Shown here: positions 19,435-27,927 of the stretch, one piece after another
Layout of the letters: every line of letters starts with the position of its first letter
Position numbering within the stretch: the first letter of the stretch is position 1
Origin: Xanthobacter dioxanivorans
Lineage (GTDB): Bacteria > Pseudomonadota > Alphaproteobacteria > Rhizobiales > Xanthobacteraceae
NCBI RefSeq assembly: GCF_016807805.1
Contig: NZ_CP063362.1
Location: forward strand, 248,001-312,000
DNA: 64,000 bases
Direction: 5' to 3'
Notes under the pieces: generated by a model
What the model was told of the DNA's origin: nothing
Databases searched by the model: none
Seen by the model: the letters and a program-made list of their open reading frames with translations, nothing else
Program-made: the position numbers and the translations under genes

Positions 19435-19935
19435 GTGACGCGCCCCTTCAAGCCCCGCCGGCCCAACGGCCCCCGTCCCCTCGCCGACTTCGTGGCGCCG
19501 GGCATCGGCGAGCTGTGCGGCAAGGCCGGCTTCTCGGTGGTGGAGGTGGTGATCCACTGGGACGAGATCGTCGGCCCGGACCTCGCCCCGCGCTGCGTCC
19601 CGCTGAAGCTGCAATGGCCGAAGGAGGAAGGCGCCGCCGCCACCCTGGTGGTGCGGGTGGAGGGCGCCTATGCCATCGAGCTGCAATATGCGGCCGGCGT
19701 GGTGGTGGAGCGCATCAACGCCTATTTCGGCTGGCGCTGCGTCGGCCGGCTCGCCTTGCGCCAGGGGCCGGTGCCCCAGCGCCACGCCCGGCCCGCGCTT
19801 CCGCCGCCCCCGGATGGAACAAGCGTCGCCGCCATGCGCCGGGAGATCGGCCCGTTCGAGGACGAGGCGCTGGCCGCGTCCCTTGCCCGGCTCGGCGCGC
19901 TGGTGCGGCGCGAGCGGGGCGGCCAATCGGGGTGA
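19435..19935 (+). CDS. DUF721 / DciA-like protein
   Basis: 166 residues. The N-terminal DUF721 domain matches DciA, the ancestral loader of the replicative helicase DnaB: RPLADFVAPGIGELCGKAG, then VVIHWDEIVGPDLAPRCVP. The C-terminal third is a loose Pro/Arg-rich region. Start taken as GTG 19435 because the family starts just before a basic RP-rich stretch; GTG 19381 is possible. In many Rhizobiales the order mutY - DUF721 - dsbA - smc is conserved; here the first three are kept but no smc follows. Confidence 0.75.
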   Translation: MTRPFKPRRPNGPRPLADFVAPGIGELCGKAGFSVVEVVIHWDEIVGPDLAPRCVPLKLQWPKEEGAAATLVVRVEGAYAIELQYAAGVVVERINAYFGWRCVGRLALRQGPVPQRHARPALPPPPDGTSVAAMRREIGPFEDEALAASLARLGALVRRERGGQSG

Positions 19936-20157
19936 GAACGCTGGCGCGCAAGCGGGACCGGTGCTGACCAAGCTGTGATCGGAGCGATGTTTGCCGCCAT
20001 ATCCCCGACATGCTAGAGCGCGAAACATTGCCCTGGCGCGCGCAAGCGGGCCGCCCCCATCCTCGAACGCGCCTCGGTTCGATGCTGCGACGATCCCGGT
20101 GATGCGACCCTTCCGCTCCCGCGCCCGCCCGCAGCGCCGGCCCTTCCGGAGATGACC

Positions 20158-20835
20158 ATGATTCTCGATCGCCGCCGTTTCCTGGCCGGAGCCGGCCTTG
20201 CCGCCCTGGCCGCCGGGCTCGGCCTGCCTTTGTCGTTCGAGCCGGCCCGCGCGCAGTCGGCGGATCAGGTCAAGCTGATGGCGCCGGCGGCGAGCCCCCT
20301 GCCGGAGCGGGCCATAGGCAGCCCGACCGCGCCGGTGACCGTGGTGGAATACGCCTCCATGACGTGCAGCCACTGCGCCCACTTCCACACCACGACGTTT
20401 CCGGAACTGAAGAAGAAGTACATCGACACGGGCAAGGTGCGGTTCATCTTCCGCGAGTTTCCATTCGACGAGGTGGCCACGGCCGCCTTCATGCTCGCCC
20501 GCTGCATGCCGGATGACAAATACTACCCCATGGTCTCCGTGCTGTTCGAGCGGCAGATGAGCTTCCTGAAGACCAGCGCCAGCGATCCGGCGGACAAGCC
20601 CTATCAGGGCCTGCTCGCCATCGCCCGGCAGGCCGGCATGAGCCAGGCGGACTTCGAGAAGTGCCTGACCGACAAGGACCTCGCGAAGAAGGTGCAGGAG
20701 AGCGCCCTCTACGGCAACGCGCAGCTCGGGGTGAATTCCACGCCCACCTTCTTCATCAACGGCAAGAAGGAGTCCGGCGCGTTCCCGATCGACTGGTGGG
20801 ACAAGCAGCTGGAGCCGCTGCTCGCCGGCAAATAG
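20158..20835 (+). CDS. DsbA-family thioredoxin-fold protein with Tat signal
   Basis: 225 residues from this start. Periplasmic thiol-disulfide oxidoreductase. The N-terminus MILDRRRFLAGAGLAAL is a twin-arginine-type signal, ending near AQSADQ. The active site is CSHC in YASMTCSHCAHFHTTTFPEL, and the cis-proline loop is NSTPTFFINGK. ATG 20158 is preferred over ATG 20152 because the GGAG at 20148-20151 then has a six-base spacer. A strong terminator follows. Confidence 0.9.
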   Translation: MILDRRRFLAGAGLAALAAGLGLPLSFEPARAQSADQVKLMAPAASPLPERAIGSPTAPVTVVEYASMTCSHCAHFHTTTFPELKKKYIDTGKVRFIFREFPFDEVATAAFMLARCMPDDKYYPMVSVLFERQMSFLKTSASDPADKPYQGLLAIARQAGMSQADFEKCLTDKDLAKKVQESALYGNAQLGVNSTPTFFINGKKESGAFPIDWWDKQLEPLLAGK

Positions 20836-20863
20836 GCCGCACGCGTCTGGAGCCAGACCGCTG

Positions 20864-20890
20864 AATGCCCGGCCGCGTGCCGGGCATTTT
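20864..20890 (+). terminator. Rho-independent terminator after dsbA-like gene
   Basis: Perfect 9-bp stem AATGCCCGG / CCGGGCATT with a seven-base loop, followed by TTCGTTT. It lies 29 bases after the stop codon. It could also serve the convergent tautomerase gene. Confidence 0.8.
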
Positions 20891-20917
20891 CGTTTCGGGA
20901 CGCGGCCGCCGCCCCTT

Positions 20918-21325
20918 TCAGGCCGCCTTGAGCTTGCGCTCCACGTAGCGGCTCTCCTGGGTGCGCCCGCCATAGCCATAGGCATCGGCCTTCACCTCGC
21001 GCACCAGGATGTAGCTTTCCGGATCGAGGTCGGGCAGCAGCGTGGCCATGGCGGCGAAGACCGCGTCCAGGTAGGCGGCCTTCTCATCCTTGGTGTTGGT
21101 GCCGTCCACCACCTGGATGTCGAGGGAGAAGGACGAGCGCTTTTTCGCCGCCAGCGCCTGCCCGCCCACGAACCAGTGCTCGGCGGGGATGAAGGCGACC
21201 GCCACCGCCGTCACCCGGGGATCCTTGCGCAGGATGCGGGCGGTCAGCTCGTTGAGGGTGGCCGCCACCGTGGCGGCGAGGGCGGCATCGGGGGCTCCGG
21301 AGAGCTTCACTTCGAGAAGGGGCAT
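20918..21325 (-). CDS. Tautomerase (4-oxalocrotonate tautomerase/MIF-like) family protein
   Basis: 135 residues. Begins MPLLEVKLSG, so after Met removal Pro-1 could act as the catalytic base as in this superfamily. The middle (VAFIPAEHWFVGG) and the end (ESYILVREVKADAYGYGG) fit a single-chain member of the larger subgroup. Substrate unknown. It is divergent from a LysR regulator 99 bases away, which probably controls it. Confidence 0.8.
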   Translation of the reverse strand: MPLLEVKLSGAPDAALAATVAATLNELTARILRKDPRVTAVAVAFIPAEHWFVGGQALAAKKRSSFSLDIQVVDGTNTKDEKAAYLDAVFAAMATLLPDLDPESYILVREVKADAYGYGGRTQESRYVERKLKAA

Positions 21326-21371
21326 GACGGCCTCCGTCGGGTTGGCGACAGCCTCACCCTACGTCCGTCCA

Positions 21372-21381
21372 TCTCATGAGA
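21372..21381. promoter_or_regulatory. Small palindrome in the tautomerase/LysR promoter gap
   Basis: TCTCATGAGA is a perfect 10-bp palindrome in the otherwise AT-rich middle of the 99-bp divergent gap. It could be part of a LysR binding site; a full T-N11-A site was not resolved with confidence. Confidence 0.3.
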
Positions 21382-21424
21382 AAATTTGAATTCTAAAATC
21401 CGAGAGATTTGCTAGGCTCATAAT

Positions 21425-22300
21425 ATGATCCGCAATCTCGATCTCGACCTGTTGCGCTCCTTCGTGGCCGTGGCCGACCTCGGCTCCATTTCGGCCGCGG
21501 CGCGCAAGGTGGGGCGCAGCCAGTCGGCGGTGAGCCTGCAGATGGACCGGCTGGCCGAGTCCCTGGGCTTCGCGGTGCTGGAGCGGCGGGGCCGAGCGGT
21601 GATGCCCACCGCGCGCGGCGCCGCCTTCCTGGAGGATGCCCGCCGCCTGCTCGACCTCAACGACCGGGTGCTCACCCAGCACGTGCACGGCACCTTCGCC
21701 CAGCCCCTGCGCCTCGGCTTCGTGCAGGATGTGGGCGAGGACGTGATGCGGCGCATTCTTCACCGCCTCTCGGCGAGCTTCCCCCAGGCGCCCATCACCG
21801 TGCGCGTGTGCACCACCGCCACCATGCTGAACAAGCTGCGGGCGGAGGATCTCGACCTCGCCGTGGGCTTTCGCGCGGAGACCGACCTGCCGGCCATCCT
21901 CCTCCTGCGCGAGCCCATGGTCTGGATCGCCGCGCGCCAGCTTCGGCTCGAGCGGGACGTGCCGGTGCCGCTGGTGATGTTCGAGAACCCCTGCGTCTGC
22001 CGCAGCGCGGCGCTTTCTGCCCTCACCGCGGCGGGCCGCGCCTTCCGCGTCGCCTTCACCAGCCCCAGCCTGCCCGGCCTCATGGCGGCGGTGAGCGCCG
22101 GCATCGGCGTCACCGTGCGTTCGCCGCGGGCGCTGCGGCCCGACCTCGCGGTGGTGGCGGACCTCGACGGCACGCGGCTGCCGGACATGGAGCTGATGCT
22201 CTACGGCCGCCCCGGCGCGCGGCTGCCGGCGCTGGTGAAGGTGGAAGAGATCCTGGTCGAGGAATTGCGGCGCGAGCATCCGCTCTACGCCGTCGCGTGA
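21425..22300 (+). CDS. LysR-family transcriptional regulator
   Basis: 291 residues. N-terminal winged helix (LDLLRSFVAVADLGSISAAA, then RKVGRSQSAVSLQMDRLAES; ~5-63), linker helix, and a C-terminal substrate-binding domain (LRLGFVQDVGEDV, LAVGFRAETDLPA, AAVSAGIGVTVRSPRAL). Divergent from the tautomerase gene, its likely target. Inducer unknown. Confidence 0.93.
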   Translation: MIRNLDLDLLRSFVAVADLGSISAAARKVGRSQSAVSLQMDRLAESLGFAVLERRGRAVMPTARGAAFLEDARRLLDLNDRVLTQHVHGTFAQPLRLGFVQDVGEDVMRRILHRLSASFPQAPITVRVCTTATMLNKLRAEDLDLAVGFRAETDLPAILLLREPMVWIAARQLRLERDVPVPLVMFENPCVCRSAALSALTAAGRAFRVAFTSPSLPGLMAAVSAGIGVTVRSPRALRPDLAVVADLDGTRLPDMELMLYGRPGARLPALVKVEEILVEELRREHPLYAVA

Positions 22301-22456
22301 CCCGGGCCTGCGCGCCTCTCGCTCCGGAGCCCCACGGGCCACGATCGGATCGCGGCGCGGCGCCATCCGATCGGCGGACACCCCCTTCTTAAGCGGATAG
22401 TCGAATCCGCTTGGCCCAAGGTAACCTGGGCCGGTCGGCTTCCATTGGGGGAAAGC

Positions 22457-22954
22457 ATGGTCTTCTGGGTACCCATCCTGTCCTATGCGGCGGTCATTCT
22501 GCTGACGGCGGTCGCCGTCCTGCGTGCGCCGGCGCCGCGCCCGCCGCACCTCGCCGCGAACGCCCTGCTGCGCTACCTCAATCTCTTTCCCGTGGGGCTC
22601 ATGGGGCTGTGGGGAGCGCTCGGCCACATCGTCTTCCCCGCCCGCTCGGCGGCCGCCATCGGCTGGGCGACGAGCCCGTTTCAGACCGAGGTGGGCGCGG
22701 CCAACCTCGGCATCGGCCTCGCCGGCGTCGTCGCCGCGTTTTACCCGAACTGGGGCTTCCGCGCCGGAGTGGCGGTGGTCACGGCCGGCTTCCTGGGCGG
22801 GGCGGCCATCACCCATGTGGTGGAGATCGCCGAGACCGGCAATCTTGCCGCAGGCAATGCGGGACCCATCCTCTACACGGACGTGCTGACGCCGCTTTTG
22901 CTGCTTATCCTCCTCGCCCTCACCTACCGATCCGCGCGGGGCCCCGCCGCGTAG
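22457..22954 (+). CDS. DUF6790-type integral membrane protein
   Basis: 165 residues, four predicted membrane helices, with the conserved loop SPFQTEVGAANLGIGLAGV and the end segment NAGPILYTDVLTPLL typical of this uncharacterised family. ATG 22457 has a GGGGGA ribosome site seven bases before it; an in-frame TTG at 22445 is less likely. Followed 30 bases later by the ABC1 kinase gene. Confidence 0.8.
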   Translation: MVFWVPILSYAAVILLTAVAVLRAPAPRPPHLAANALLRYLNLFPVGLMGLWGALGHIVFPARSAAAIGWATSPFQTEVGAANLGIGLAGVVAAFYPNWGFRAGVAVVTAGFLGGAAITHVVEIAETGNLAAGNAGPILYTDVLTPLLLLILLALTYRSARGPAA

Positions 22955-22984
22955 CACAGGCGGATCCAGCGAGCGCGAAACAGC

Positions 22985-24331
22985 ATGGTCGACGAGGAGA
23001 GAAACCGCTTTTCCGCCCGCGCGGCGCGCTATGCCCGCGTCGGCGCCAATGTGGGGGGTGTCGCCGCGCGCATCGCCGGGACCCGCCTCATGGGGCTCGA
23101 CCGGGACGGAGGCAACGCCGCGGCGCTGGCGTCCGCCCTCGGCGGGCTGAAAGGCCCGCTGATGAAGGTGGCCCAGCTCATGGCCACGGTCCCCGACGTG
23201 CTGCCCCCCGAATATGCCGCCGAACTGCAGAAGCTGCAGAGCGACGCCCCGCCCATGGGCTGGTCCTTCGTGCGCCGGCGCATGATGGCGGAGCTGGGCC
23301 GCGACTGGGAAAGCCGCTTCGCGCGCTTCGAGCATGCCCCGGCCGCCGCCGCCTCCCTCGGCCAGGTGCACAAGGCCGAGACCCTCGACGGGGAAGCGGT
23401 GGCCTGCAAGCTCCAGTATCCGGACATGCAGGCGGCCGTGGAGGCCGACCTCGCCCAGCTCGACGTGCTGTTCTCCATCCACCGCCGCATGAACGGCGTC
23501 ATCGACACGCGGGAGATCGCCCGCGAGATCGGCGAGCGGGTCCGCGAGGAGCTGGACTACCACCGCGAGGCGCGCCACGCCGCGCTCTATGCCTTCATGC
23601 TCCAGGAAGAGCCACGGGTGCGGGTGCCGCGGGTGCGCGCCGACCTCTCCACCGGCCGCCTGCTGACGCTCCAGTGGCTGGAGGGCGAGAAGATCCTCAC
23701 CTTCACCGAGCATCCGCTGGAAGAGCGCAACCTCCTGGCGCGGGCCATGTTCGCCGCCTGGTGGATGCCCTTCAGCCGCTTCGGCGTGATCCACGGCGAT
23801 CCCCACCTCGGCAACTACACGGTCTTTTCCGAACAGGGCCGGCCGGCCGGCATCAACCTGCTCGACTATGGCTGCATCCGCATCTTCCCGCCGCGCTTCG
23901 TCGCCGGGGTGATGGATCTTTATCGCGGCCTCAAGGAAGGCGACGAGGCCCGCGTGGTGCACGCCTACGAGACCTGGGGCTTCAAGGGACTGAAGCGCGA
24001 GCTCATCGACGTTCTGAACATCTGGGCGCGCTTCATCTACGGCCCGCTCATGGATGACCGGGTCCGCACCATCGCCGACGGGGTGGCGCCGGGCCAGTAC
24101 GGGCGCAAGGAAGCCTTCACCGTCCACACCGCCCTGAAGCAATTGGGGCCGGTGACGGTGCCGCGGGAGTTCGTGTTCATGGACCGGGCCGCGATCGGCC
24201 TTGGCGCGGTGTTCCTGCACCTGAGGGCGGAGCTCAACTTCCACCGCCTGTTCGAGGCGGCCGTCGCCGACTTCTCGCAGGACGGGGTGGCCGCTCGCCA
24301 GTCCGCGGCGCTGGCGGCGGCGGGGCTCTGA
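22985..24331 (+). CDS. ABC1/UbiB-family atypical kinase
   Basis: 448 residues. Family motifs: LKGPLMKVAQLMATV (a variant of the KxGQ block, ~56-70), the Ala-rich nucleotide loop AAAASLGQVHKAE (~120), the ATP lysine in VACKLQYP, ELDYHREARHA, HGDPHLGNY (~275) and LDYGC. Relatives support ubiquinone biosynthesis or lipid homeostasis as ATPases. This paralog stands alone without ubi genes, so the pathway is not established. Confidence 0.9.
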   Translation: MVDEERNRFSARAARYARVGANVGGVAARIAGTRLMGLDRDGGNAAALASALGGLKGPLMKVAQLMATVPDVLPPEYAAELQKLQSDAPPMGWSFVRRRMMAELGRDWESRFARFEHAPAAAASLGQVHKAETLDGEAVACKLQYPDMQAAVEADLAQLDVLFSIHRRMNGVIDTREIAREIGERVREELDYHREARHAALYAFMLQEEPRVRVPRVRADLSTGRLLTLQWLEGEKILTFTEHPLEERNLLARAMFAAWWMPFSRFGVIHGDPHLGNYTVFSEQGRPAGINLLDYGCIRIFPPRFVAGVMDLYRGLKEGDEARVVHAYETWGFKGLKRELIDVLNIWARFIYGPLMDDRVRTIADGVAPGQYGRKEAFTVHTALKQLGPVTVPREFVFMDRAAIGLGAVFLHLRAELNFHRLFEAAVADFSQDGVAARQSAALAAAGL

Positions 24332-24374
24332 GCCGGATCGGCTCCCTTCAACAAGCGCGAGGGCGAATCACCGG

Positions 24375-25088
24375 TCAGAGCGGCCGGCCCTCGATCACCA
24401 TTCCGCCGTCCGCCGCGCGTGCCACCGGCAGGGGCGCGATGCGGCGGTGGAAATGCACCATGAAGGCGGTGCCGAACACCGGCAGGATCAGGTTGAGCAC
24501 CGGCACCAGCAGGATCGGCGTGATCAGCAGCCCGGCGAGGAACACCTGGACCGCATGCGCCTGCCGGAGCCGGCGGGCCTCTTCCGGCGTGCGGTAGCGC
24601 ATGGCCGCGAGCTCGAAATATTCCCGGCTGATGAGATAGGCGTTGGCCACGTAGAAGACGATGAGGTTGACCCCCGGCACCAGCAGCAGGAGCAGGGCCG
24701 CAAGGTTCACCAGCAGCACCAGCCCGAAGAAGCGCACCGAATAGAACAGCGCGCGCAGCACCGGCTGGGGCCGGCCCGGCGGATCGGCGGGATAGCTCGC
24801 CCGCTCCACCTTCTCGGCCACGTCGTCGAGGAACAGGCCGGCCACCAGGGAGGAGACCGCCGGCATCAGGTAGACGACGCCGAAGACGAGGCCGAGGCCG
24901 GCGACGACGGCCAGCGTCGTCTCCACCCACGGATAGGACGGCACATCGACGAAATGCGCGAGCGCCGCCTCCAGGCCGATGGCGAGCACCACCAGCAGCA
25001 GCAGCGCGAGCGCCATGGACTTGAGCAGCACCCCGCGCAGCAGGGGCGAGAAGGTCTGGCGAAGGGCGTCGTAAGCAGCCGCGAGCAT
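24375..25088 (-). CDS. EI24/CysZ-like membrane protein
   Basis: 237 residues from ATG 25088 (GTG 25100 would add four). Multiple hydrophobic helices and the segments YDALRQTFSPLLRGVLLKS at the N-terminus and YFELAAMRYRTPEEARRLR in the middle match the EI24-domain family, which includes the sulfate permease CysZ. No sulfur genes adjoin it, so a transport role is only a suggestion. No clear ribosome site for either start. Confidence 0.8.
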   Translation of the reverse strand: MLAAAYDALRQTFSPLLRGVLLKSMALALLLLVVLAIGLEAALAHFVDVPSYPWVETTLAVVAGLGLVFGVVYLMPAVSSLVAGLFLDDVAEKVERASYPADPPGRPQPVLRALFYSVRFFGLVLLVNLAALLLLLVPGVNLIVFYVANAYLISREYFELAAMRYRTPEEARRLRQAHAVQVFLAGLLITPILLVPVLNLILPVFGTAFMVHFHRRIAPLPVARAADGGMVIEGRPL

Positions 25089-25156
25089 GGCACTGTCCAC
25101 AGGTTGGGCGTGAGCGACAGGTAGGATGCCGCGCCGCGCGCCTCAAGGGGACGGGC

Positions 25157-25612
25157 TCACAGGGTGACGCGGACGGCGTTGGTCACCTGCAGCACGCCCC
25201 ACTGGTGGAAGCGCTCGGAATAGAGGCGGCGGATTTCGTCCAGGCGCCGGGCGGCATCGGGCGTGTCCGGATGGTAGATGAGGACGAGGCGCATGTTCTC
25301 CTGCACCACCTGCGCCGTGCCGTGGGCCTCGCCCTTCACCTGCCCGTAGGCGGCGACCACGGTGAGGCCGTCGGGGAAGCGGGAGGTCACCTCCTCGGCG
25401 AGGAAACGCGTCCATTCCTGCTCGCTCACCCCGCTGCCGTCGGCGCTGGCGAGCCCGAACAGCAGCTTGGTCTCGATCATCACCACGCTCGTCCCCGGCT
25501 TCAGCACGGCGGGTGCCGCCTCTTCCGCACGGGCAGCCGGCAGGGCGACGAGCACCGCGAGCGCCGCGGCGACGAGCAGCCGGAACGGAATGGAACGCGC
25601 GGCCTGCGGCAT
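25157..25612 (-). CDS. Secreted DUF3574 protein
   Basis: 151 residues with a signal peptide (RLLVAAALAVLVALPAARAEE). The mature part has the DUF3574 pattern ETKLLFGLASADGSGVSEQE, then FPDGLTVVAAYGQV. Function unknown. ATG 25612 is preceded by GGAG at five bases. The TetR-RND cluster is divergent, but nothing ties the two functionally. Confidence 0.82.
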   Translation of the reverse strand: MPQAARSIPFRLLVAAALAVLVALPAARAEEAAPAVLKPGTSVVMIETKLLFGLASADGSGVSEQEWTRFLAEEVTSRFPDGLTVVAAYGQVKGEAHGTAQVVQENMRLVLIYHPDTPDAARRLDEIRRLYSERFHQWGVLQVTNAVRVTL

Positions 25613-25846
25613 GGGGGCTCCGGGCGGACGGTCAGGGCGCTTTCGAGCGAATCGAGGACCGGTTGGCGGGACGACGGCGCGTCGCGACAGGCGACTGGGG
25701 CCTTCCCCCGCGTCGGCGAATCGCGAAAGCGCTCCCATTCGCCGATTGAAGCTGGCACCGCGCGCGTTGCAAGGGGCGACGGCCGTGGAATGCGCGGCGC
25801 CCGGCCAGCTTTCGGGCGCAAACGCAGGGCGGCGCGCCCGAAAGTC

Positions 25847-25862
25847 GCGAACGAATGTTCGC
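25847..25862. promoter_or_regulatory. TetR-type operator A
   Basis: GCGAACGAATGTTCGC: six-base arms GCGAAC / GTTCGC pair perfectly across a four-base centre. It lies just upstream of a candidate -35 box (TTGCGT, 25865-25870). Its sequence nearly repeats at 25892, so both are probably sites for the TetR product encoded immediately downstream. Confidence 0.65.
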
Positions 25863-25864
25863 TC

Positions 25865-25891
25865 TTGCGTCAGGCCGCCATTCGGGATAAT
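25865..25891 (+). promoter_or_regulatory. Candidate promoter of the tetR-RND operon
   Basis: TTGCGT (25865-25870) and GATAAT (25886-25891) are separated by 15 bases, a slightly short spacer. The promoter lies exactly between operators A and B, so repressor binding would block it. Confidence 0.5.
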
Positions 25892-25907
25892 GCGAACGAA
25901 CATTCGC
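25892..25907. promoter_or_regulatory. TetR-type operator B
   Basis: GCGAACGAACATTCGC: a near copy of operator A (13 of 16 bases identical), five of six arm positions paired. Its centre is 45 bp from that of operator A and it covers the expected transcription start. Confidence 0.6.
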
Positions 25908-25933
25908 TCTCGAATCCAGACGGACCACGCCGC

Positions 25934-26596
25934 GTGACGTCCTTCCCCCTGGCATCCGCCCGGACATCGAAGTCCGGGCCCGCGGACGCATCCCGCACCG
26001 GGCCCGACCGGCGGGCGGGGCAGCGCCAGCGCATCCTCGACGCGGCCATGGCATGCTTCGCCCGCGACGGCTTCCATGGCGCCTCCATGCAGAAGATCTG
26101 CGCCGAGGCCGGCATGAGCCCGGGGGCGCTCTACCGCTACTTCCCCTCCAAGGAATCCATCATCGCCGCCATCGTGGAGAGCGAGCGGGCGGAACGGCTG
26201 GCCTTCTTCGACGCCGTGGCCAAGGCCCCCTCCATCCTCGCGGCGCTGACCGACTGCATGCGGCAGATGCTGGCGGAAGAGTCGCTTCCCACCGCCCAGC
26301 TCGGTCCGGAGATCATGGCCGAGGCCATCCGCAACGCCGACCTTCGCGCCGCGGTGGAACCGCACGAGGAGGAGGGCCGCGCCCAGCTGAAGGCGGCCCT
26401 GGCGGAAGCCGTCACCCGCGGCGAGATCGATCCCGGCCTCGATCTCGAATCGGTGGTGATGCTGCTGCAGATCATCGGCGATGGCGTCGTCCTCCACCAC
26501 CAGCTCCACCCGAACTGGGGCCTGGAGGGGCGCCTGCCTGCCTTCGAGGCGCTGGTGCGACGCATGCTCGCGCCCCGGCGCGCGCCCGAGGTGTGA
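25934..26596 (+). CDS. TetR/AcrR-family repressor of the RND pump
   Basis: 220 residues from GTG 25934. N-terminal helix-turn-helix (~31-77: RILDAAMACFARDGFHGASM, KICAEAGMSPGALYRYFPSK). The C-terminal ligand domain is of the AcrR type. It lies directly behind two matching operators and 110 bases before the adaptor gene, so it most likely represses itself and the pump. The start is the first plausible one after the operator region; GTG is common in this DNA. Confidence 0.9.
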   Translation: MTSFPLASARTSKSGPADASRTGPDRRAGQRQRILDAAMACFARDGFHGASMQKICAEAGMSPGALYRYFPSKESIIAAIVESERAERLAFFDAVAKAPSILAALTDCMRQMLAEESLPTAQLGPEIMAEAIRNADLRAAVEPHEEEGRAQLKAALAEAVTRGEIDPGLDLESVVMLLQIIGDGVVLHHQLHPNWGLEGRLPAFEALVRRMLAPRRAPEV

Positions 26597-26706
26597 CATC
26601 CATGCTGCACCGCCACGCTTTCACCAGCGTTCTTCCGCTCCGTCACGGGAAAGCCGCGGTCCGCGGTCACCGTCCCGCGCCGTTTTGCATCGAGGTTTGC
26701 GTCATC

Positions 26707-27927
26707 ATGCCTGGCCCCGTCCGTTTCGCCCTTCGTGCCGCGCCGTCCGCCCTGCTGGCGGCGGCCCTGCTGGCATCGACCCTGGCCCTCGGGCCGGTGG
26801 CGGCGGCCGCCGAGACGGCGCCGGCGAAGGCCGCGCCGGCCCTGACGGTGACCGTCGTCGCGCCCCGGCCCGACACCCTGAGCGACACCCTCCTCGTCAC
26901 CGGCACGCTGAAGCCGCGCGAGGAGATCGAGGTGGGCCCCGAGATCGAGGGCTACCGGCTGATGGAGATCCTGGTGGAGGCGGGCGACCGCGTCGAGAAG
27001 GGGCAGGTGCTCGCCCGCCTTTCCCGCGAGGTGCTGGAGACCCAGCTCGCCCAGAACACCGCGTCGGCCGCCAAGGCGCGCGCCGCCATCGCCCAGCAGC
27101 GCGCCGCCCTCGACCAGGCGCTGGCGCAGGAGACCGAGGCGACCTCCGCCGTGGAGCGCACCCGCCAGCTGCGCAAGACCGGAACCTCCTCCCAGGAGCA
27201 GCTCGACGAACGCGAGCGCGGCGTGAAGGTGGCCACCGCGCAGGTGGCCGCAGCCCGCGAGACCCTCGTCGCCGCGGAGGCGGAGGCGGTGTTCGTGCAG
27301 GCCCAGCGCGACGAGATCGAGGTGAAGCTGAAGCGCACCGACGTGCGCGCCCCCGCCGCCGGCCTCATCCTCTCCCGCGAGGCGCGGCTCGGCGCCATCG
27401 CGCTGTCCACCCGCTCCTCCCCGCTATTCCGCATCGCGCAGAACGGCGCCATGGACCTCGAGGCCGAGGTGCCCGAGGGCGCCATGCCGCGCATGAAGGA
27501 GGGCCTCGTGGCCCAGGTCACCCCCGCCGGTTTCGACGCCCCCATCGAAGGCAAGGTGCGCCTCGTCTCCGCCGAGGTGGATCGCGCATCCCGCCTCGGC
27601 AAGGCCGAGATCGCCCTGCCGGACGACTCGCGCCTCAAGTCGGGCTCCTACGGCCGCGCGGTGATCACGCTGGGCGAGGTGAAGGGGCTGAGCGTGCCCC
27701 AGTCCGCCGTCATGTTCGACGCGGACGGCGCCTATGTGCTGACGGTGACCGACGGTCTCGTCGGGGTGCGGCGGGTTCTCCCCGGCCTCAAGAAGAGCGG
27801 GCGCGTCCTGGTGGTCGATGGCCTTTCGGCCGACGACGCCGTGGTCGCCCGCGCCGGCAGCTTCCTCCGCGACGGCGACCGGGTGACCGCGGTCACCGCC
27901 CCGGTGTCGGTCGGCGAGGTGCGCTGA
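26707..27927 (+). CDS. RND efflux periplasmic adaptor (HlyD/AcrA-like)
   Basis: 406 residues. Signal peptide (ALLAAALLASTLALGPVAAA) without a lipobox, then biotinyl-lipoyl halves (PEIEGYRLMEILVEAGDRV; KRTDVRAPAAGLILSREARL), a long alpha-helical hairpin (~110-190) and beta-barrel/membrane-proximal domains (LVVDGLSADDAVV). Links the inner-membrane pump to an outer-membrane channel, which is not encoded here. ATG 26707 gives a proper signal peptide; ATG 26602 would add 35 unlikely residues. The stop overlaps the pump start. Confidence 0.92.
   Translation: MPGPVRFALRAAPSALLAAALLASTLALGPVAAAAETAPAKAAPALTVTVVAPRPDTLSDTLLVTGTLKPREEIEVGPEIEGYRLMEILVEAGDRVEKGQVLARLSREVLETQLAQNTASAAKARAAIAQQRAALDQALAQETEATSAVERTRQLRKTGTSSQEQLDERERGVKVATAQVAAARETLVAAEAEAVFVQAQRDEIEVKLKRTDVRAPAAGLILSREARLGAIALSTRSSPLFRIAQNGAMDLEAEVPEGAMPRMKEGLVAQVTPAGFDAPIEGKVRLVSAEVDRASRLGKAEIALPDDSRLKSGSYGRAVITLGEVKGLSVPQSAVMFDADGAYVLTVTDGLVGVRRVLPGLKKSGRVLVVDGLSADDAVVARAGSFLRDGDRVTAVTAPVSVGEVR

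Noticed and set aside
21374..24244. Long minus-strand open frame (about 950 codons) opposite lysR and the ABC1 kinase
   Set aside because: Antisense artefact of high GC; the plus-strand genes have clear family motifs.
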